The notes beneath the pieces were generated by a model. That model saw only the letters and a list, made by a program, of their open reading frames with translations, was not told where the DNA came from and ran no database searches. Position numbers and translations under genes: made by a program. Positions 39,159 through 53,565 of a stretch of DNA of 64,000 bases are shown one piece after another; position 1 is the stretch's first letter, and each line of letters opens with the position of its first letter. This DNA is from Chrysomallon squamiferum. Its lineage: Eukaryota > Mollusca > Gastropoda > Neomphalida > Peltospiridae. The DNA lies in assembly GCA_012295275.1 (NCBI GenBank), contig CM022677.1, positions 25,115,621 to 25,179,620 on the forward strand, given 5' to 3'.

Positions 39159-42100
39159 GAATATTGAACCATATCCGTATCAGTGTGTGTAACACTCAGT
39201 TACACTGTTTCATTGTATGTTTGTATCTATCATCTGTCTATCTATCTGTCTGTCAATCTTTATTAAAATGGATGTTTGAAAATTAAATTTTAATAAATCA
39301 TAATTAATTGTAATTAATTGACTAACTGGCAAGCTGTAGTCCTGAAGTTTTCACATGTTTCGACAGTTTTGTTTATTTCATTCTTTTCTTAAAAATATAA
39401 ATATGTGTTAGTATTGCTTAAACCAGTTTCAGCCATCTATGAATTTAGAAGTATGTAAGTAATCGAAAATCTTTTTATTTTTTTTTTATAATCATAATGT
39501 CTCAGTCGTTCCTGTTTGTCAATCCAAAACTGATTGAGCAATAATTGCTTTTGTTGAAATATATATATAACAATATCTGCCACCTGTTTTGCACTTTTGG
39601 TGTCAGCAGTTCACATGTCATGTCCCTAAACAAAGCAGATGTAAGCAATGATTGTCATATTTACAAATTACCCACTCTGGCATTTCAAAGGGACACAATC
39701 TGATTCCTCTCAAATTTGCTGCTAATCAAGGCTACTGTAGCAGGTGTTGCGCAGCTAAATTATTGAACATAAATTTCAGTGATTGCTACACTTTTTTAAC
39801 GTGCAACTACATATAATAATTCTGTTATCCTAGATACATAAATAACTTTTTAAAATATTATCTTCGTCCTTCGAAATGAAGAAGTAGATCCACACAGTAT
39901 AAAAATAATTATTATCAACAGAACATCAACAACTCAACGTCACATTCTTATAAATATTTGTTATCTCTTACTTTCAGAGCAATAAGAACAATTTCACACA
40001 CACACATATTTTGTATCAGTATATTCATATAAAGAATATAATTCACAGAACAACCAGACAAAACTTGCCAGCAACAGACACTTTGATTTTATTTTATTGC
40101 AAATACTTACAAAGTACTTGTACCCTGAACATTTTCTGTACCAACCATGTGTTTAACTTGCACCAGTTATGCCGATTCCCTCCATCCCTTTAAAAATAAC
40201 TTCAGAGGAAATAACCTTTTTTCCACCTTTTTGTGTTGCAAAACAACATTATATTGATTCACTGATACCAATGGCATCAAAACAAAAATCTGTAATGGAA
40301 TTTCTAAAGAAAAAGTGAATGACAGACTATACAAATAGTTCAGAGATTATCTTTTCTTTGTTCTTTTAAAAAAAAAAAAAATTCATGGGTCTATAACTTG
40401 GCATACATTTTTTGGAGGGGTCATTATTTGGTAGATGTTGCAATCCACAATTTCAGAAAACATGTTACAAAACCAAAATCATATGTCACGATAAAATATT
40501 CTAAATGACAGCTTTTTGAAGACTAATGCAGAAATATGATTTTCATATTTTATTTTAATATAAAATGCTGCAGGAATAGAAGATCCTGTCATTTATTATT
40601 GTCTTAATATTTTAACAATTTTCTGTTAATTTAATATTTTAGTGATTTTTTGTTTGTTTAATATTTTAATGATTTATTTTTTAATATATTATCATTATTT
40701 TACTAATTTATTGTTATTTTAATGATTTTTTTTTTAATATGTTATCTTTATTTTACTAATTTATTGTTATTTTAATATTTTAACGATCTGTTGTTAAATG
40801 TTATAATGTCTTAATGATTTTCTCTTTTTTTAATATATTAAGTGATTTTATTATATTAATATTTTGCAAATTTATTGTTATTGTTTTATTAAGTTTTAAT
40901 GATATGTTGTCATTTTAATATTTTACTAATATCTCATAAATTTTAACATTTTTTTTTTATCAATTTGTCATTTTAATATTTCACTGATTTTTTTTATAAT
41001 TAAATTCTTTCTTTTTTTTAATCTTATCTGTCTTTCTGTCTTAATATTGATGCTAATTTACAGTTGACTATTATACTGGTTGCTGCTTTTTAAAATACTT
41101 CAGTGCTTCTTGTTCCAGGTGGAACAAATAAAGCGAGCGAACACGCTGTGGACAAACGACAGCTTATTCCTGCGAGAACATCTTCTCATTCCTCTCACAC
41201 GCGACAACGAAAACGACATCTCGCACGATGCCGTTGTAGTTGTATCGGATCACGAGCGGTCAGTGTCGCACCCTGCTAAAAGTGACGACGAGGCCGTGCA
41301 TGAGAAAACAGAATCGTCCGGAATGGATTTTCTCAAGAAGTACGACAGCACGATCGCTCAGCTGAAAAGCAGTGTGGAGAAGATGGAGCAGAATGCAAGG
41401 TAAACTAGAGTGGGTTTGATGTGGGTGTCTGCAGAACTGCACTGACGTAGAAACTGGCATCAAAGTGAAACCAGAGTAGTCATGAAAATAAGAAATAGAA
41501 GATATGTATCAGGCTTGTTGATATTTAGAGTGTGTTTGTGTATATATATATATCTGTAGATATATAGATATAGATATAGATATAGATATATACATATATA
41601 TAGATATAGATATATAGATATAGATATATAGATATATACATATATATAGATATAGATATAGATACAGTATATAGATATAGATAACGATATATATAACGTA
41701 CACACATGCACAAACACACATATTAATATGTACACATTTTATTAAATACACAAAGACATACATTATATATTATTAAGTTAATACATCTACATTGATATGC
41801 TAAACAGAAATGATATGCAATATCCATTTTAAAGACTGATACACACATACACTCTAACATATAACATGATTATACATACTGATATTTAATACATGCAATA
41901 GCTCATTGACAGACAGTATATACACACACTGATGTGTAATAAACACAGGTAATAAGTAATACACAACACGATACATAATACACACAGTGATCTGTAACAA
42001 ACACAGGTAATAAGTAATACACACCATGATACATAATACACACATTGATATAAAGAGTCACTGAAGTTCAGATTATACAACAGAAAACTCACATTCAACA

Positions 42101-45100
42101 AATCCTGATTTTTTCACTGCTGTCATTTTGGGGGCGTGAAATGACAGATTTGGGTTCACTGCATGTCGCTGCTGGTTGTACAGCTCCCAAAAATGTGATT
42201 AAAAATTGCTATGCTTGTTTTGTTTTGGTCTCAAATGCCCGAATATAAAAGATTTACCTTCATCATGGCTAAACGTCGTCACTATCATTGCATTCTGTTG
42301 TAAAATTGCATGTTGTCACCAGTCTATATATCCCACTACCTCTTCAATCAATGAGTTCATCTTCATAAAGAATCCAGACCTGATGTTATTCATTTATTTT
42401 ATAATAATAACCATGTTCTTTCAACCTTGTTACCTATATGTTTTTGATGTTACTATCAAAATAACAGAATGACAGAAGCAAGTGGAAAAAAAAAAAAAAA
42501 AAAAAAATATATATATAGTGGTGTAACATTCTTTGTAAGTCCGCGAATGTCTCTGCAGTAATGTATGTTCTGTATTCATCAGATGAAGGTAATATTTTAC
42601 ATTATGGCTTCTGAGAGCAAACAAAGTAAGTATATCACTTTTTATCAAACTTGGAGATAGTAATGCACTGATACTCAATATACAGTATGTACACACTGAT
42701 GTATAACACACATGTATAACACACACACAAATTCGCACAACAAACTCACACACACAGACTCACAAACATGCGCACACACACATACATTCATACATACATA
42801 TATTGTACAGTTTGACGAGTAATATATTGATATATTATACACATTATGATGGATGATACATTCATTTGTAATATACAACAATACATGTAAACAACTATTA
42901 TATTGATATATAATTCATATACTGACATGTAACATACACACATACATTTAATAAACAAACTGATACATTATGCATGTACTTAAATACACTCATAAACTAT
43001 AAGCATATATATATTTTTCAGCGTTACCTTTGTTCTTTTTTAGAATGCTGGGGAACTTAAAAATCACTTACCATTTGACTAAATGTCTGGCTAAATTCAA
43101 GCATTCAGATATATTCTTACCTTAAAAACAAAAACAGTCTAATAAGTAAATACACATTTAGAATCTCTTATACACTATTGTCATAAATCATTATTATTAT
43201 TATTATTTATAAAATGTATTTATAAATTATTAAAAATAGTATATTTGAAAAATATTTTTATAAATTATCTTTGTCAGTGTCTATATAATGGATAATTATT
43301 TGAGTTTAAAATGTTTTATATTACATCCATATGTGGGAACACTATGAATTGAATTAAACTATTCAGTGAAGCCTGTATGTATAGATAGTGTGAAGAAATT
43401 TGTGTTTAAAGATACTGTAACTAAATTTGTATGTAAAAATAGTGTAATGAACTTGAAGTTTATATAAAAATAGTGTAACTAAACTAGCATATGAAGATAT
43501 TTTAACTAAACTGATATGTAAAGACATTGTAACTGAACGTGTATGTGAAGATAGTGTAATTAAACTTGTATGTAAAGACAGTCTAATTAAACTTGTATGT
43601 AAGGACAGTGTAATTAAACTTGTATATGAACAGTGTAATTAAACTTGTATGTAAGGACAGTGTAATTAAACTTGGTGTAATTAAACTTGTATATAAAGAC
43701 AGTGTAATTAAACTTGTATGTAAGGACAGTGTAATTAAACTTGTATGTAAAGACAGTGTAACTAAACTTGTATATAAAAACAGTGTAATTAAACTTGTAT
43801 GTAAGGACAGTGTAATTAAACTTGTATGTAAAGACAGTGTAACTAAACTTGTATATAAAAACAGTGTAATTAAACTTGTATGTAAGGACAGTGTAATTAA
43901 ACTTGTATGTAAGGACAGTGTAATTAAAGTTGGATGTAAAGACATTGTAATTAAACTTGTATGTAAGGACAGTGTAATTAAACTTGTATGTAAAGACAGT
44001 GTAATTAAACTTGTATGTGAAGACAGTGTAACTAAACTTGTATGTAAGGACAGTGTAACTAAACTTGTATGTGAAGACAGTGTAACTAAACTTGTATGTA
44101 ACGACAGTGTAATTAAACTTGTATGCAAAGACAGTGTAATTAAACTTGTATGTGAAGACAGTGTAACTAAACTTGTATGTAACGACAGTGTAATTAAACT
44201 TGTATGTAAAGACATTGTCATATAACTTGTATATATATATATATAAATGATAACATAACTAGTATGTAAAGTGTAATTAAACTTGTATATATATATATAT
44301 AAAAACAATGATGTAACTAATATGTAAAGACAGTGAAATTAAACTTGTATATATATATATATATATATAAAAAAACATAACCAATATGTAAAGACATTGT
44401 AATTAAACTTGTACATATGTACAAAAACAATGACGTAACTAATATGTAAAGACAGTGAAATTAAACTAGTATGTAAAGGGTAATTAAATTTGTACATATA
44501 TATACAAAAACAATGACATAACTAATAATGTAGACAGTGAAATTAAACTAGTATGTAAAGGGTAATTAAACTTGTACATATATATACAAAAACATAACTA
44601 ATATGTAAAGACAGTGAAATTACACTTGTTGTTTACAGTGCACTCAGACATGAACCAAGGGCTGACACACTTGGGTTAGAGCTGTCCACTGAGAGAGATA
44701 CAGAATGTTGAATGTTTTGTTAGCGAGGTAATGGCTATGTTTACTCCTTGTCTCTTGTGACAGACACGTAGGTTGGTTGCGGTACTTAACTTTTCTTCTT
44801 GCTTATCAGCTTGACAGACTGTGTTCATTTAAAATGTCAGTTTCTAAAGAATTATTTATTTAATTTATTTAGTTACTCATTCATTTGTTTATTTATTTAT
44901 TTATTCCATTTATTTATTTGTTTTAATACGTTTATCGTTGGATATGTAGTAACACTTGGGCTTACTAAAAAAAACTGATCATTCCCCTGCAAATTCCTAA
45001 CTAGAGTAAATTACTGTTGTTAATACAATCTCCCGTGACTATTAATTAAATATGGCACAATGCAAACACACATTCTTTTCCTTCTAGCTTGCTTAAGAGT

Positions 45101-47108
45101 TCTCATAAAAAAAACCCCAGAAAAATGTATTAACTTTTCTAAACGTTCTTGTACAAACAGATCTATATAATTATTTTATAAATATACTATCATACAAGTA
45201 GGACAGTGTTCTGTTTAGTAAATGTTCTTGTTATATTAAATATTTTGTAAAATGTCCTCATGGGAAGAGAGCACTATAATAGCACTGTCTGGACCAGGTT
45301 TATCTGTATAATGTCAGAAACAGTTTTAAGAGTGTTCTTCTTCAAATAGAAACATAATTATCAACCAAGCATTTAGTAAATTTTCACGAAAGTCTGTCAT
45401 AAAGTAAAGGGTAAACAAGTCATTATTAATAATACTCTGTCTTAACTCTGCAGTAAATAACCATGTTTATTTTGATTTGATTGTTTAGTAAATAAACTGT
45501 GCACACCTAATTGATTCTGTGGTAAATACACAGTGACATGAATGTTTATTAAATAGTGATGTAATCATTACTTGATTCTTTAGTAAAAAAAAGGTTTTAT
45601 ATGTGCTCATTTTTTTTTTTTTTTTTTTTTATTTTTTTTATTAAATAATAATGAATGTATTGTCTTGCTTATTTGGTAAATAACAATTTATTTACAATGA
45701 GTAGATTCTTTTTGTAAATAATAATGTATGCATTTGTAATTTAATTTAAATAAATTTTTTTTTAAATATACAGAAAGAAAAGAACATTTTCACTGCTGTA
45801 GTTTCTAGGTCTGATTTAATCTCTGAATCTTGCTTGATGCAGTTAAAAACAGCTAAAGATACCTTCGGCTTTGCACATCTAACTCAAATTCACATTTTGA
45901 CACATACTGCACTTCAGTGTACTAAAACCAATTACAATAAATGATTTATAACTAAATCTGAGTTTATCACATTTCCACCTACCTTGAGTTTGTCACACTG
46001 TAGTATTTACGGTAATTCATTTAAAATTAAACTTGAATTTCTCACATAATAAAAAGTCTACGTACAAAATATATTTGTATCCTGTCATGAGTATTTGTCT
46101 GTATCTGTTAACAAAACTCAATGAGGAAGGATGAGATACAGGCTCAGATTAGAACTAGCAGATTGCATGGGTAGTTAGTTATCCCATTCTAAATCTGTGC
46201 TCACTGAAGTTTTGACAGTAGAAGTTTGTGGCTAATTTAATGATCATGTAGATCAAGTGAGTAGACTCTGATGCTGTTAGTATAGTTACTTGATGCTGCT
46301 AAATGAAATCATCTTGCTGCTGCTGCTGCTGCTGCTGCTAGACTGTCTTCTGTTTCTGCACAATGATGACTGAACATGCTAATATCTGGTGTGACTTCAT
46401 TTCTTTCATGTTCCCTAAAGATTTGTTAGTCATTTCTTTCCTGTTCCCTAATGATCCATTAGTCATTTCTTTCCTGTTCTCTAATGATCCATTAGTCATT
46501 TCTTTCCTGCTTGTAACAAATAATTTCTTTCTTGCTAAATACTATCTAGCCACTTCTTTCCTCTTTTCTTGACTAGTAATGTACTTTGTTTTCTAATGAT
46601 TCACATGTAATTTCTTTCCTGTTTTATTTTGACTGTCTAGTTGTGTTGATAAGAACTGCATTGTTACTGTTATGTGTAATTTCTTTCCTGTTTGGTAATA
46701 TCTGTTTAGTTGTGTGCTAAGAAATGTATTGTTATTTTTATGCATTTACTCGAGAAAATATTTACTTTAGACATTTGTTTACATCATCATCAGCACTGTC
46801 ACCATCATCAGCACTGTCACCATCACCAGCACTGTCACCATCATCGGCAGCATCAACATGCAGTCAAAGTGTTTGGAGACAGATACAGCCTGTTCTTTAC
46901 AAATCCTGTTGTCATGAAGATCTGTCAGACAGTCTCTTTCCAGTGCTCACTTTATTCATCTCTGTTATCTCACTGGACTTTCTTCAGAAAGAGTTTACAG
47001 ACAGTGATACATATTGTCCATTGGAGCCAGCATGCATTTTTATGTGTAGTATGTGTGTATGTGTGTATATTTATGTATGTATGTGTATGTATACATATAT
47101 TTAGGCTG

Positions 47109-47150
<42 letters not shown>

Positions 47151-48305
47151 TAGTATGTATTTATTAATTTCATATGTTTATACATCAAATTATTATTTTT
47201 ATTATTATTAGTAGTAGTAGTAGTAGTAATACTTCTATATACTAATATTATTATTATTCTGCTCTTGTTTAATAATATCATTTACATTACTTATTTCTTT
47301 TTCAACCGTTTTACGTTTGTACTCGTGTATATTTAAACACTTAAACCAGTGTGACAGGTGTGTGTGTATTTACAATTGTTACTCAGTACACATCTACAGA
47401 CCTCTAATCTGCATATTTCTGTATAACCACACACTCTCATACATTTACATACCACTCTGTTTTTTAATCTAATACATCATGCATTTACACATCTCACAGG
47501 CTATTTACATATTTATATACGTGCATGCATGCAAGCAGGGTTCAGATTTTACCAACATGTTGTCCTTATTACCTTGAATCCTCAAAATCTACACAGTATC
47601 TGTGTCAGTAAAATTGCATGCCTTTATCATAAATCTCGCCTCTGTGAGTCACCATCATGAGTGCAGTTTATACTGGGTAATACTCATGTGATAGACAGTT
47701 CATGGACTAAGGTTGTCATTGCATTCATTAATCAGGGATATATCTCTTTGTGTTTACTAGAAATGACACAGCAGTACAGAATTTGAAGAAAAAAAAAATA
47801 ACGTAACAAGCAAAAAGTTAGCTTGGCAGCATGCAGGTGTACAAAACTGCTGAGGGCTGTTTTGTTTTTTGCTGTTCATTTTTGTAATTTTTTATTTTTT
47901 ATTTTTTAGTTGCAAGTAATTTAAGTGTGTTTTTAATTAGTTATTGGATGTAAAACATCTTTAGTCAGTGCCAGCATCAACAAATGACTTCAGTGAAAAC
48001 TTGATAAAAATTAAAAGTTTTTTTGATACTCCTCTGTTTTGTCTTCATGCCCAAACTTGACTTGTCTGATGTTAAAGAAAAAAAAAAAAAAAAAAAGAAT
48101 TGGAATTTGATATCTGTGCACATATATATGATATACCTCACACCTGATTGTTTATATATATATTTATACATCTCACACTTGTATATATTTATATATCTGA
48201 CACTTGTATATATTTATATATCTGACACTTGAATATATATATATATATATCTGAAATCAGAGTTATATACATACATATATATATAAAATATATGCATTAA
48301 ACAAT

Positions 48306-48364
<59 letters not shown>

Positions 48365-48415
48365 ATTCTGATAAACAAGTGTATTTGTGTATTTACACAT
48401 CTTATTCTTATTATA

Positions 48416-48463
<48 letters not shown>

Positions 48464-48804
48464 TATTAACTTATATTATCATAATTACAAACGTTACTTT
48501 TTATTTATTACATTCTGTATTTAACACTATTATTTCTTTCATTCCTGTTTCTTTTTTTTTTTTTAAACTATTATTTTTATTATTATTTTATTTCAGATTT
48601 CTTGACGGAATAGAAGACAACCCTCTGACGTTGCTCCCGAATCGTAGACGCAGTCGACAGCGTCAGCCCGACAGACAGCACAGCGTTTCCCTTGATGACC
48701 CCAACTCTCCGGTTCTGGTGATCAGAACAAACACTCAGTCGCGTCATGTTCAGGACACACTAGAGGGCGCTCGCAAAGCTAACGATGAACTCTTTGAGTT
48801 GTGA
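38925..48804 (+). CDS. LYSMD1: LysM domain protein LYSMD1-like, 226 aa
   Basis: Three coding exons: 38925-39116, 41119-41399, 48597-48804 (192, 281 and 208 nt). The first junction is phase 0, the second phase 2, with good splice sites (ACA|GTAAGT, TTCCAG|GTG, AAG|GTAAAC, TTTCAG|A). The LysM motif spans about residues 45-90: [17 protein letters not shown], then across the junction EQIKRAN and [15 protein letters not shown] second block, [14 protein letters not shown] (about residues 132-145), matches the conserved DFLKKLD segment, and the C-terminus NDELFEL matches the EDEIFKL end of LYSMD1, not LYSMD2. Total length is close to the vertebrate protein (about 227 aa). LYSMD1 is an intracellular, uncharacterised LysM protein; no enzymatic role is known. 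It is convergent with HDHD2. The short LysM-split intron and long second intron hold many repeats. Confidence 0.9.
39117..41118. other. LYSMD1 intron 1
   Basis: Starts with an AAT tract right after the donor (GTAAGTATAATAATAAT, to about 39158). From about 40560 to 41000 it is a degenerate array of 'attttaatgatttt' and 'ttattgttattttaat' words. No gene inside. Confidence 0.6.
41530..41700. repeat. GATATA microsatellite in LYSMD1 intron 2
   Basis: Imperfect repeat of 'tatagatatagata'. The Tyr/Ile-rich minus-strand frames over it are repeat translations. Confidence 0.9.
41850..42070. repeat. Short tandem repeat, LYSMD1 intron 2
   Basis: Units of about 65 bp with 'acaggtaataagtaatacac' and 'gatacataatacacaca' repeat two to three times. 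They give the Cys/Tyr-rich minus-strand frames. Confidence 0.6.
43370..44640. repeat. 27-bp minisatellite in LYSMD1 intron 2
   Basis: About 40 copies of a 27-bp unit with the core 'gtgtaattaaacttgtatgt', differing mainly in the linker (aagga, aaaga, gaaga). The centre (43570-44220) is highly regular; both ends are diverged, and the right end (44230-44640) gains 'tatatata' expansions. As 27 is a multiple of three, both strands have long open frames with a nine-residue period (for example VCKDSVIKL). Confidence 0.95.
46320..46860. repeat. Cluster of short tandem repeats, LYSMD1 intron 2
   Basis: A CTG run (46317-46340), a unit of about 33 bp with 'tagtcatttctttcctgtt' in two to three close copies and more diverged ones to 46690, and an 18-bp unit (accatcatcagcactgtc) in four copies at 46785-46850. 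Confidence 0.8.
48309..48466. repeat. CT and ATT microsatellites before LYSMD1 exon 3
   Basis: A CT tract at 48309-48354 and an ATT tract at about 48413-48466, 130 bp ahead of the exon 3 acceptor. Confidence 0.95.
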
Positions 48805-50114
48805 TAATTATTGTTCATTCCAGATATAATTTTATTTTTAACCAGTATATATATATATATCTATTTACTGACGCTTTTTCTTTTTTTCCATTCACAAACA
48901 GCTATCACTGAACACACTTCAAAAAATGAACTTGTTAAATTGGTATGGGGAAAATATGAATTAGTAATGATGATGATGATGATGATGATATTAATAATGC
49001 GTTGCTGATGATGTAATGATCGTTATGATGACAATGTTTTGTTTTTTAATTGAAATACAAACTGCTAATTCAGTTAAATGGTTAACACAGTTAAGATGTT
49101 TTAGTATTTGATATGAATCATTATTTAAATTTGTTGTTTTTGTAGCAAAACAGCATTTTTGTTCTGTCTCAAAAAGAAATAACAGAATGTCGTAAGGACA
49201 AAACAGACAAAAAGTAGGACATACAGACAACACACAACCACTAGGAAGCCCATACAAATCATACCAAAGTATATAGACACAGAACAAAGACGATAACAGA
49301 CACAGACAGACAATAGGACATCACAGACATGTTACAGAGACAACAGGACATCATAGACATGTTACAGAGACAACAGGACATTATAGACATGTTACAGAGA
49401 CAATAGACAATACAGACCTCATGTTACACAGTTTGACATCCAGACTTGTTACACAGACAGTTAACAGACAATGTGACATAGGAGATACAGAGTATATAGA
49501 TGTATGTAGTATGTATATGTATATAGATAATGTGTCATGTTACAGAGATATTTTTAAACTTTTTTTTTTTTTTTTTGTGTGTTTTGTGTCTGTGTACACA
49601 GTACTGTGTTTCTCAGTAAAGGAAATATTCAAATCTGTTTTATACAGAAAGAGAGATAAGTAGATAAACAAATAACATCTGATTTAGCCATGAAAACAAT
49701 TACACAGATGTGTCGACTGAACTATCCAGAAAAATAATTATGTAGATATTCAATATCTGCATTCATCTCTCTGTTTATCCATCTATCTACATATATTGAT
49801 AGATAGATATAGATATATAGATATATAGATATATGTTGCGGGTACATTAGTTTAGAATTTTATAAAGATGATGAGAGAAGTATGTCTTTCAAATGTTTCA
49901 ACAATCTAATTAGTGATACTTCAATTCTGAATCTGTGGTAGAATATTTTCTCACCGATGAAAATTGTTTTCAGTATAATTAAATTTAGTTTTGTTTTACT
50001 GGTTTGAGGGAAGTTACTGCTATTAATTATTAATTTTCTTCTTTTGATTAATTTCTTTCATCCTTTTATGCTTTAATTTCTTTTATCCTTTCTTTTAGGT
50101 TTTTTTTATTTATT

Positions 50115-50153
<39 letters not shown>

Positions 50154-53100
50154 TTTCTTGTGTCTGTCTCTCTCTGTTACGTATGTTTAGTCATTGTAAA
50201 TTTGCATTTAATTTGAATTCTTTTTTTTTTTTTTTGTATACATTGTAAAATTATTTTTTATAAAATTTATTAAATAATCTGAAAGGAACATTAGATACAA
50301 AACCATTGACAATATAACGCTTTATAAACAGATTATACCCTTGTCATTATAATTGCTATAGATAGCTCAAAACCACAAACAGTATGCTATATTTAATTTT
50401 TTAAATCCTTGACATTATAACATTAAAAGTTTATATAAATAGTTAACTGCATGGCTTACATTATAAATATTTAAAACCCTTAATGAAAAGACTGATATTA
50501 TAAATAGCTTAAACCCTTTACAGGATAACTATTTAAGAAATGCCTAAAACCACAGACAATATAAATATGTCATAAATTGAAGAGTTATATCATCAAGGAT
50601 TTAAGGTGGGTTTTTTTTTGTAACACGAATTATAAATAACCAAAAACCACAGACAGCATAACTAGGCCTGTGTTGTAAATATCTTAAAAACTGGACGGTC
50701 TAAGTTGTATATATAAATCCCCAAACAAAACCAGATATCTTGTAAATTTCTTTAATTGTAGCAGCAGAACTGTTATAAATATTTCAAACCTGTGTCATTA
50801 TAATTATATTAGACATATTTAAAATCATGGACAACCTAAGCAGAGTAATCCCAAGGTTTATTTGGTTGGTTCGGATTATAACACAGTAATTTAATGTCCC
50901 AAATCACTTAATAATTTCAGTACTAAATTTGAAAGTGAAATTAAAAAAATATTTTATACGTTTGGGCATAAAACCAGTTACAACATAATATATATGTATA
51001 TTATTATTGTTTTGGGGGTTTTTTTTCATCAGAATTGTGGATACAAATGTTACCTTGTTAATCTCTGACAATAACCCATCTATTTTTTTTTTTTTTTGTC
51101 GTGGTGAAAACTAATGTGGTTATTATGTTTATATTTATCTCTAACAATGTGATGTTTTCTTTATTTATTTCTATTATTATTATTTTTATTTTTTTTATAC
51201 CTTTGTATTAAAATAAATATTTGATCTGACATCTTACAGATGATAATTCATGGTCAGTTTATTTCAGATAATTAAACTCTGTCCACTGTATTCTCTGACT
51301 CTGTTCATCCACTCAAAAGATAAAAACATATTCTTCGTTTTATTTATTTATTTACTTAATTAATAAGTGTTATTTTTTCTTTTGTGCTTTATTAATTAAA
51401 AAAATTTTATTAACATGTAATATACACTTGTATACTTATATACGTTACCCACAAAATACACTCATGTAAATAATGTGTTGTATAGCTTTATTTGTAACAT
51501 ACTTGTACTGTTACTGTAAAGTATGCTTTTGTACATAGGTCACAGTAGTGTGATATATTCTGGTATTGATTTGTATGATTATAGAGGGATAATTTGCATG
51601 TGTAATACATACACGTAATAAACACAAGCACTGATAGTTTCTGTATTTAGTCAGTATCAAAACTGTATTGTAAATAGATGTTAATTATATATGCAGTGAA
51701 TGTTATTTAAGTAGTTTAAATAAGAGCGTATGGTAGCAAATGATGTTTTTAATGTTTAGAAAATGGAGTACCGTTTCTCTGTTCTATGATTGTTAAATTA
51801 CGTTAACACAGACAATTACATCTCACTGCAAGGTTGTGGGTCATATCATTTTTAATTTAACTCAAAATGAAACCAGTAGATATATATTGTCAGTTAGCAT
51901 TTTCACATGCTTATTCATGTATTCAAATGCCAGACACAAAGTAACACACAGACGGAAAACCAACAAAATAAATTAACATGGATTGATTTTCCTAGTTCTG
52001 TTCGGTCTTTCTGTTAAAATATAAAAGTGTGCTGAGACCTTTTTCTTTTTTAAATTTGTTCCCACACACACACAGACAGACAGTGATGTCCCTTTCCAGA
52101 CTAAACAGCATCATGGGTAAGCTTTATTCCGAATGCAAGAAAATCTTATCACATTAAAGAACCATATTATCTGTCTAGGATACTATAAACTATAGCAAAT
52201 GTCTTCATTTTTTTTTAATCAGTCTTAGAAATTCTTTCAATGTTTAATTTACTGCTTGTATTATGACATTAATTTGCTTAATACTTTAGACAATATGTAT
52301 TTAAAAAAAAAAAAAAAATAAAATTTTATTTATTTATTGTTATTTAGCACATTATGTGAATAAATGTTTTCTCATCGATTTTAATTTTATTCAAAAAACA
52401 AAAATTAAAAAAATTAGTTATAATATATTATCAGATGTGTACCAGAATTATTAAATAGTAATAATACATTTATATTTATTATTATTATTACTATTTTAAA
52501 TGTCATTACAAAAACATGAAACTGATAATTTTTTAATCTAAGACATGGTTATTTAATATTATAATTCTATTATTACTGCTGTTATCATCATCAGTATCAG
52601 TAATATTGTTGTTGTTGCTGTTACAATTATTATTAATACTGTTATTTGTTATCTGCAGCAATGTTATTTTTGTTATCATTATTCTTAATAATGGCATTGT
52701 TATTATTCAGTGAAAATTATTCTCAACATATAAAAAAGAATACCTAACAATTAGTACAATTCTTGTTTTAATCAAAATAATACTGATTTTTATTTTTCTT
52801 CAGAAAATGGGGTGTGTAAAAAAAAATCAATTAAACTAAAATATTTTAAAATAAAACATTTTATTATTATTCTTTTTTTTATTCATTTTTATCAAGGTCA
52901 TAACTGAAATCTTTTCAAAAGTAAATTTAACTTTTTAAATTTTTTTATTATTATTTTTTTAACAGTTTTTCTTTACACTTCTATAAACAATAAACTATAA
53001 ACCAACAAACAGAACATTTTAAAATACTTAATAACAGCACAAAACTGTGTTACTTAATTGGGGTGTGGTGTACTGATGCTGTTTAATGTAACCATAACAA

Positions 53101-53565
53101 CAATAACTTTATCTCCTGGGGAGGATATTAAAGCAGGCTGGGGACTTTTGATGTGACATGTATGTCATTTTTATTTAAATGATATATGTTTGTTGTTGTT
53201 TTTTTTTCTTCTGGGGGAATTTTCATTATTATTATTATTATTATTATTAAATATATATATAATTATTATTATGAAATGTATGTACTTTTGAAAATCCTAA
53301 TTGTCAAAAAGAACAAAAAAACAAACACGCAATAAACTTCCTTGATTATTTTTTGTTGTATTTGAAACTTATTTGTTTAGAGCACAAATACTTGTCTACT
53401 TATCCTCCTGTTTAACACATGTATCCATGTTTCCATGGAGATATACATGTACAATAGATAATCTGTCATGTGACTGAAAGCTCGAAATGTCAGAAGTATT
53501 ATGATAGGTTTAACAGTTTAACATAAAAAAAACAGTTTGAAGTGAAGTTAATAAACTTGCCATCA
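48805..53565. other. Intergenic DNA between convergent LYSMD1 and HDHD2
   Basis: No coding gene. Contains an ATG run (48968-48990), a 30-bp unit with 'gacatgttacagagacaaca' in three to four copies at 49310-49410, TTTA repeats (50105-50155), and a degenerate array at about 50290-50850 with words such as 'aaaccacagacaatataa'. The 3' UTR of LYSMD1 must lie at its left end, but I cannot fix its poly(A) site. Confidence 0.5.
53450..53515. repeat. Diverged copy of the end of HDHD2 exon 8
   Basis: 'agataatctgtcatgtgact' followed by 'gaaagctcgaaa' resembles 53640-53675, the coding end of exon 8 ('agataatctatgatgtaact', 'gacagcttcagaaa'). 'gtttccatgg' precedes both. It lies past the gene's 3' end. 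Confidence 0.6.

Noticed and set aside
42206-42472. An 88-codon plus-strand frame in LYSMD1 intron 2
   Set aside because: Codon use is AT-driven, no acceptor or donor fits it, and it has no recognisable motif.
43583-44308. Long open frames on both strands (241 and 201 codons) with nine-residue repeats
   Set aside because: They are translations of a 27-bp minisatellite inside an intron. Openness in several frames follows from the period being a multiple of three.
46363-47153. Overlapping plus-strand frames of 69, 126 and 147 codons in LYSMD1 intron 2
   Set aside because: They cross 33-bp and 18-bp tandem repeats and AC/GT tracts, with His/Ser runs. No splice sites or family resemblance.
48304-48804. 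A 166-codon frame beginning in CT and ATT repeats and running into LYSMD1 exon 3
   Set aside because: Only the part from 48597 is coding; the consensus acceptor TTTCAG and homology fix the exon start.
49300-49420. Could the evenly spaced repeats be a CRISPR array?
   Set aside because: Eukaryotic setting, no unique spacers, no cas genes; these are simple tandem repeats.
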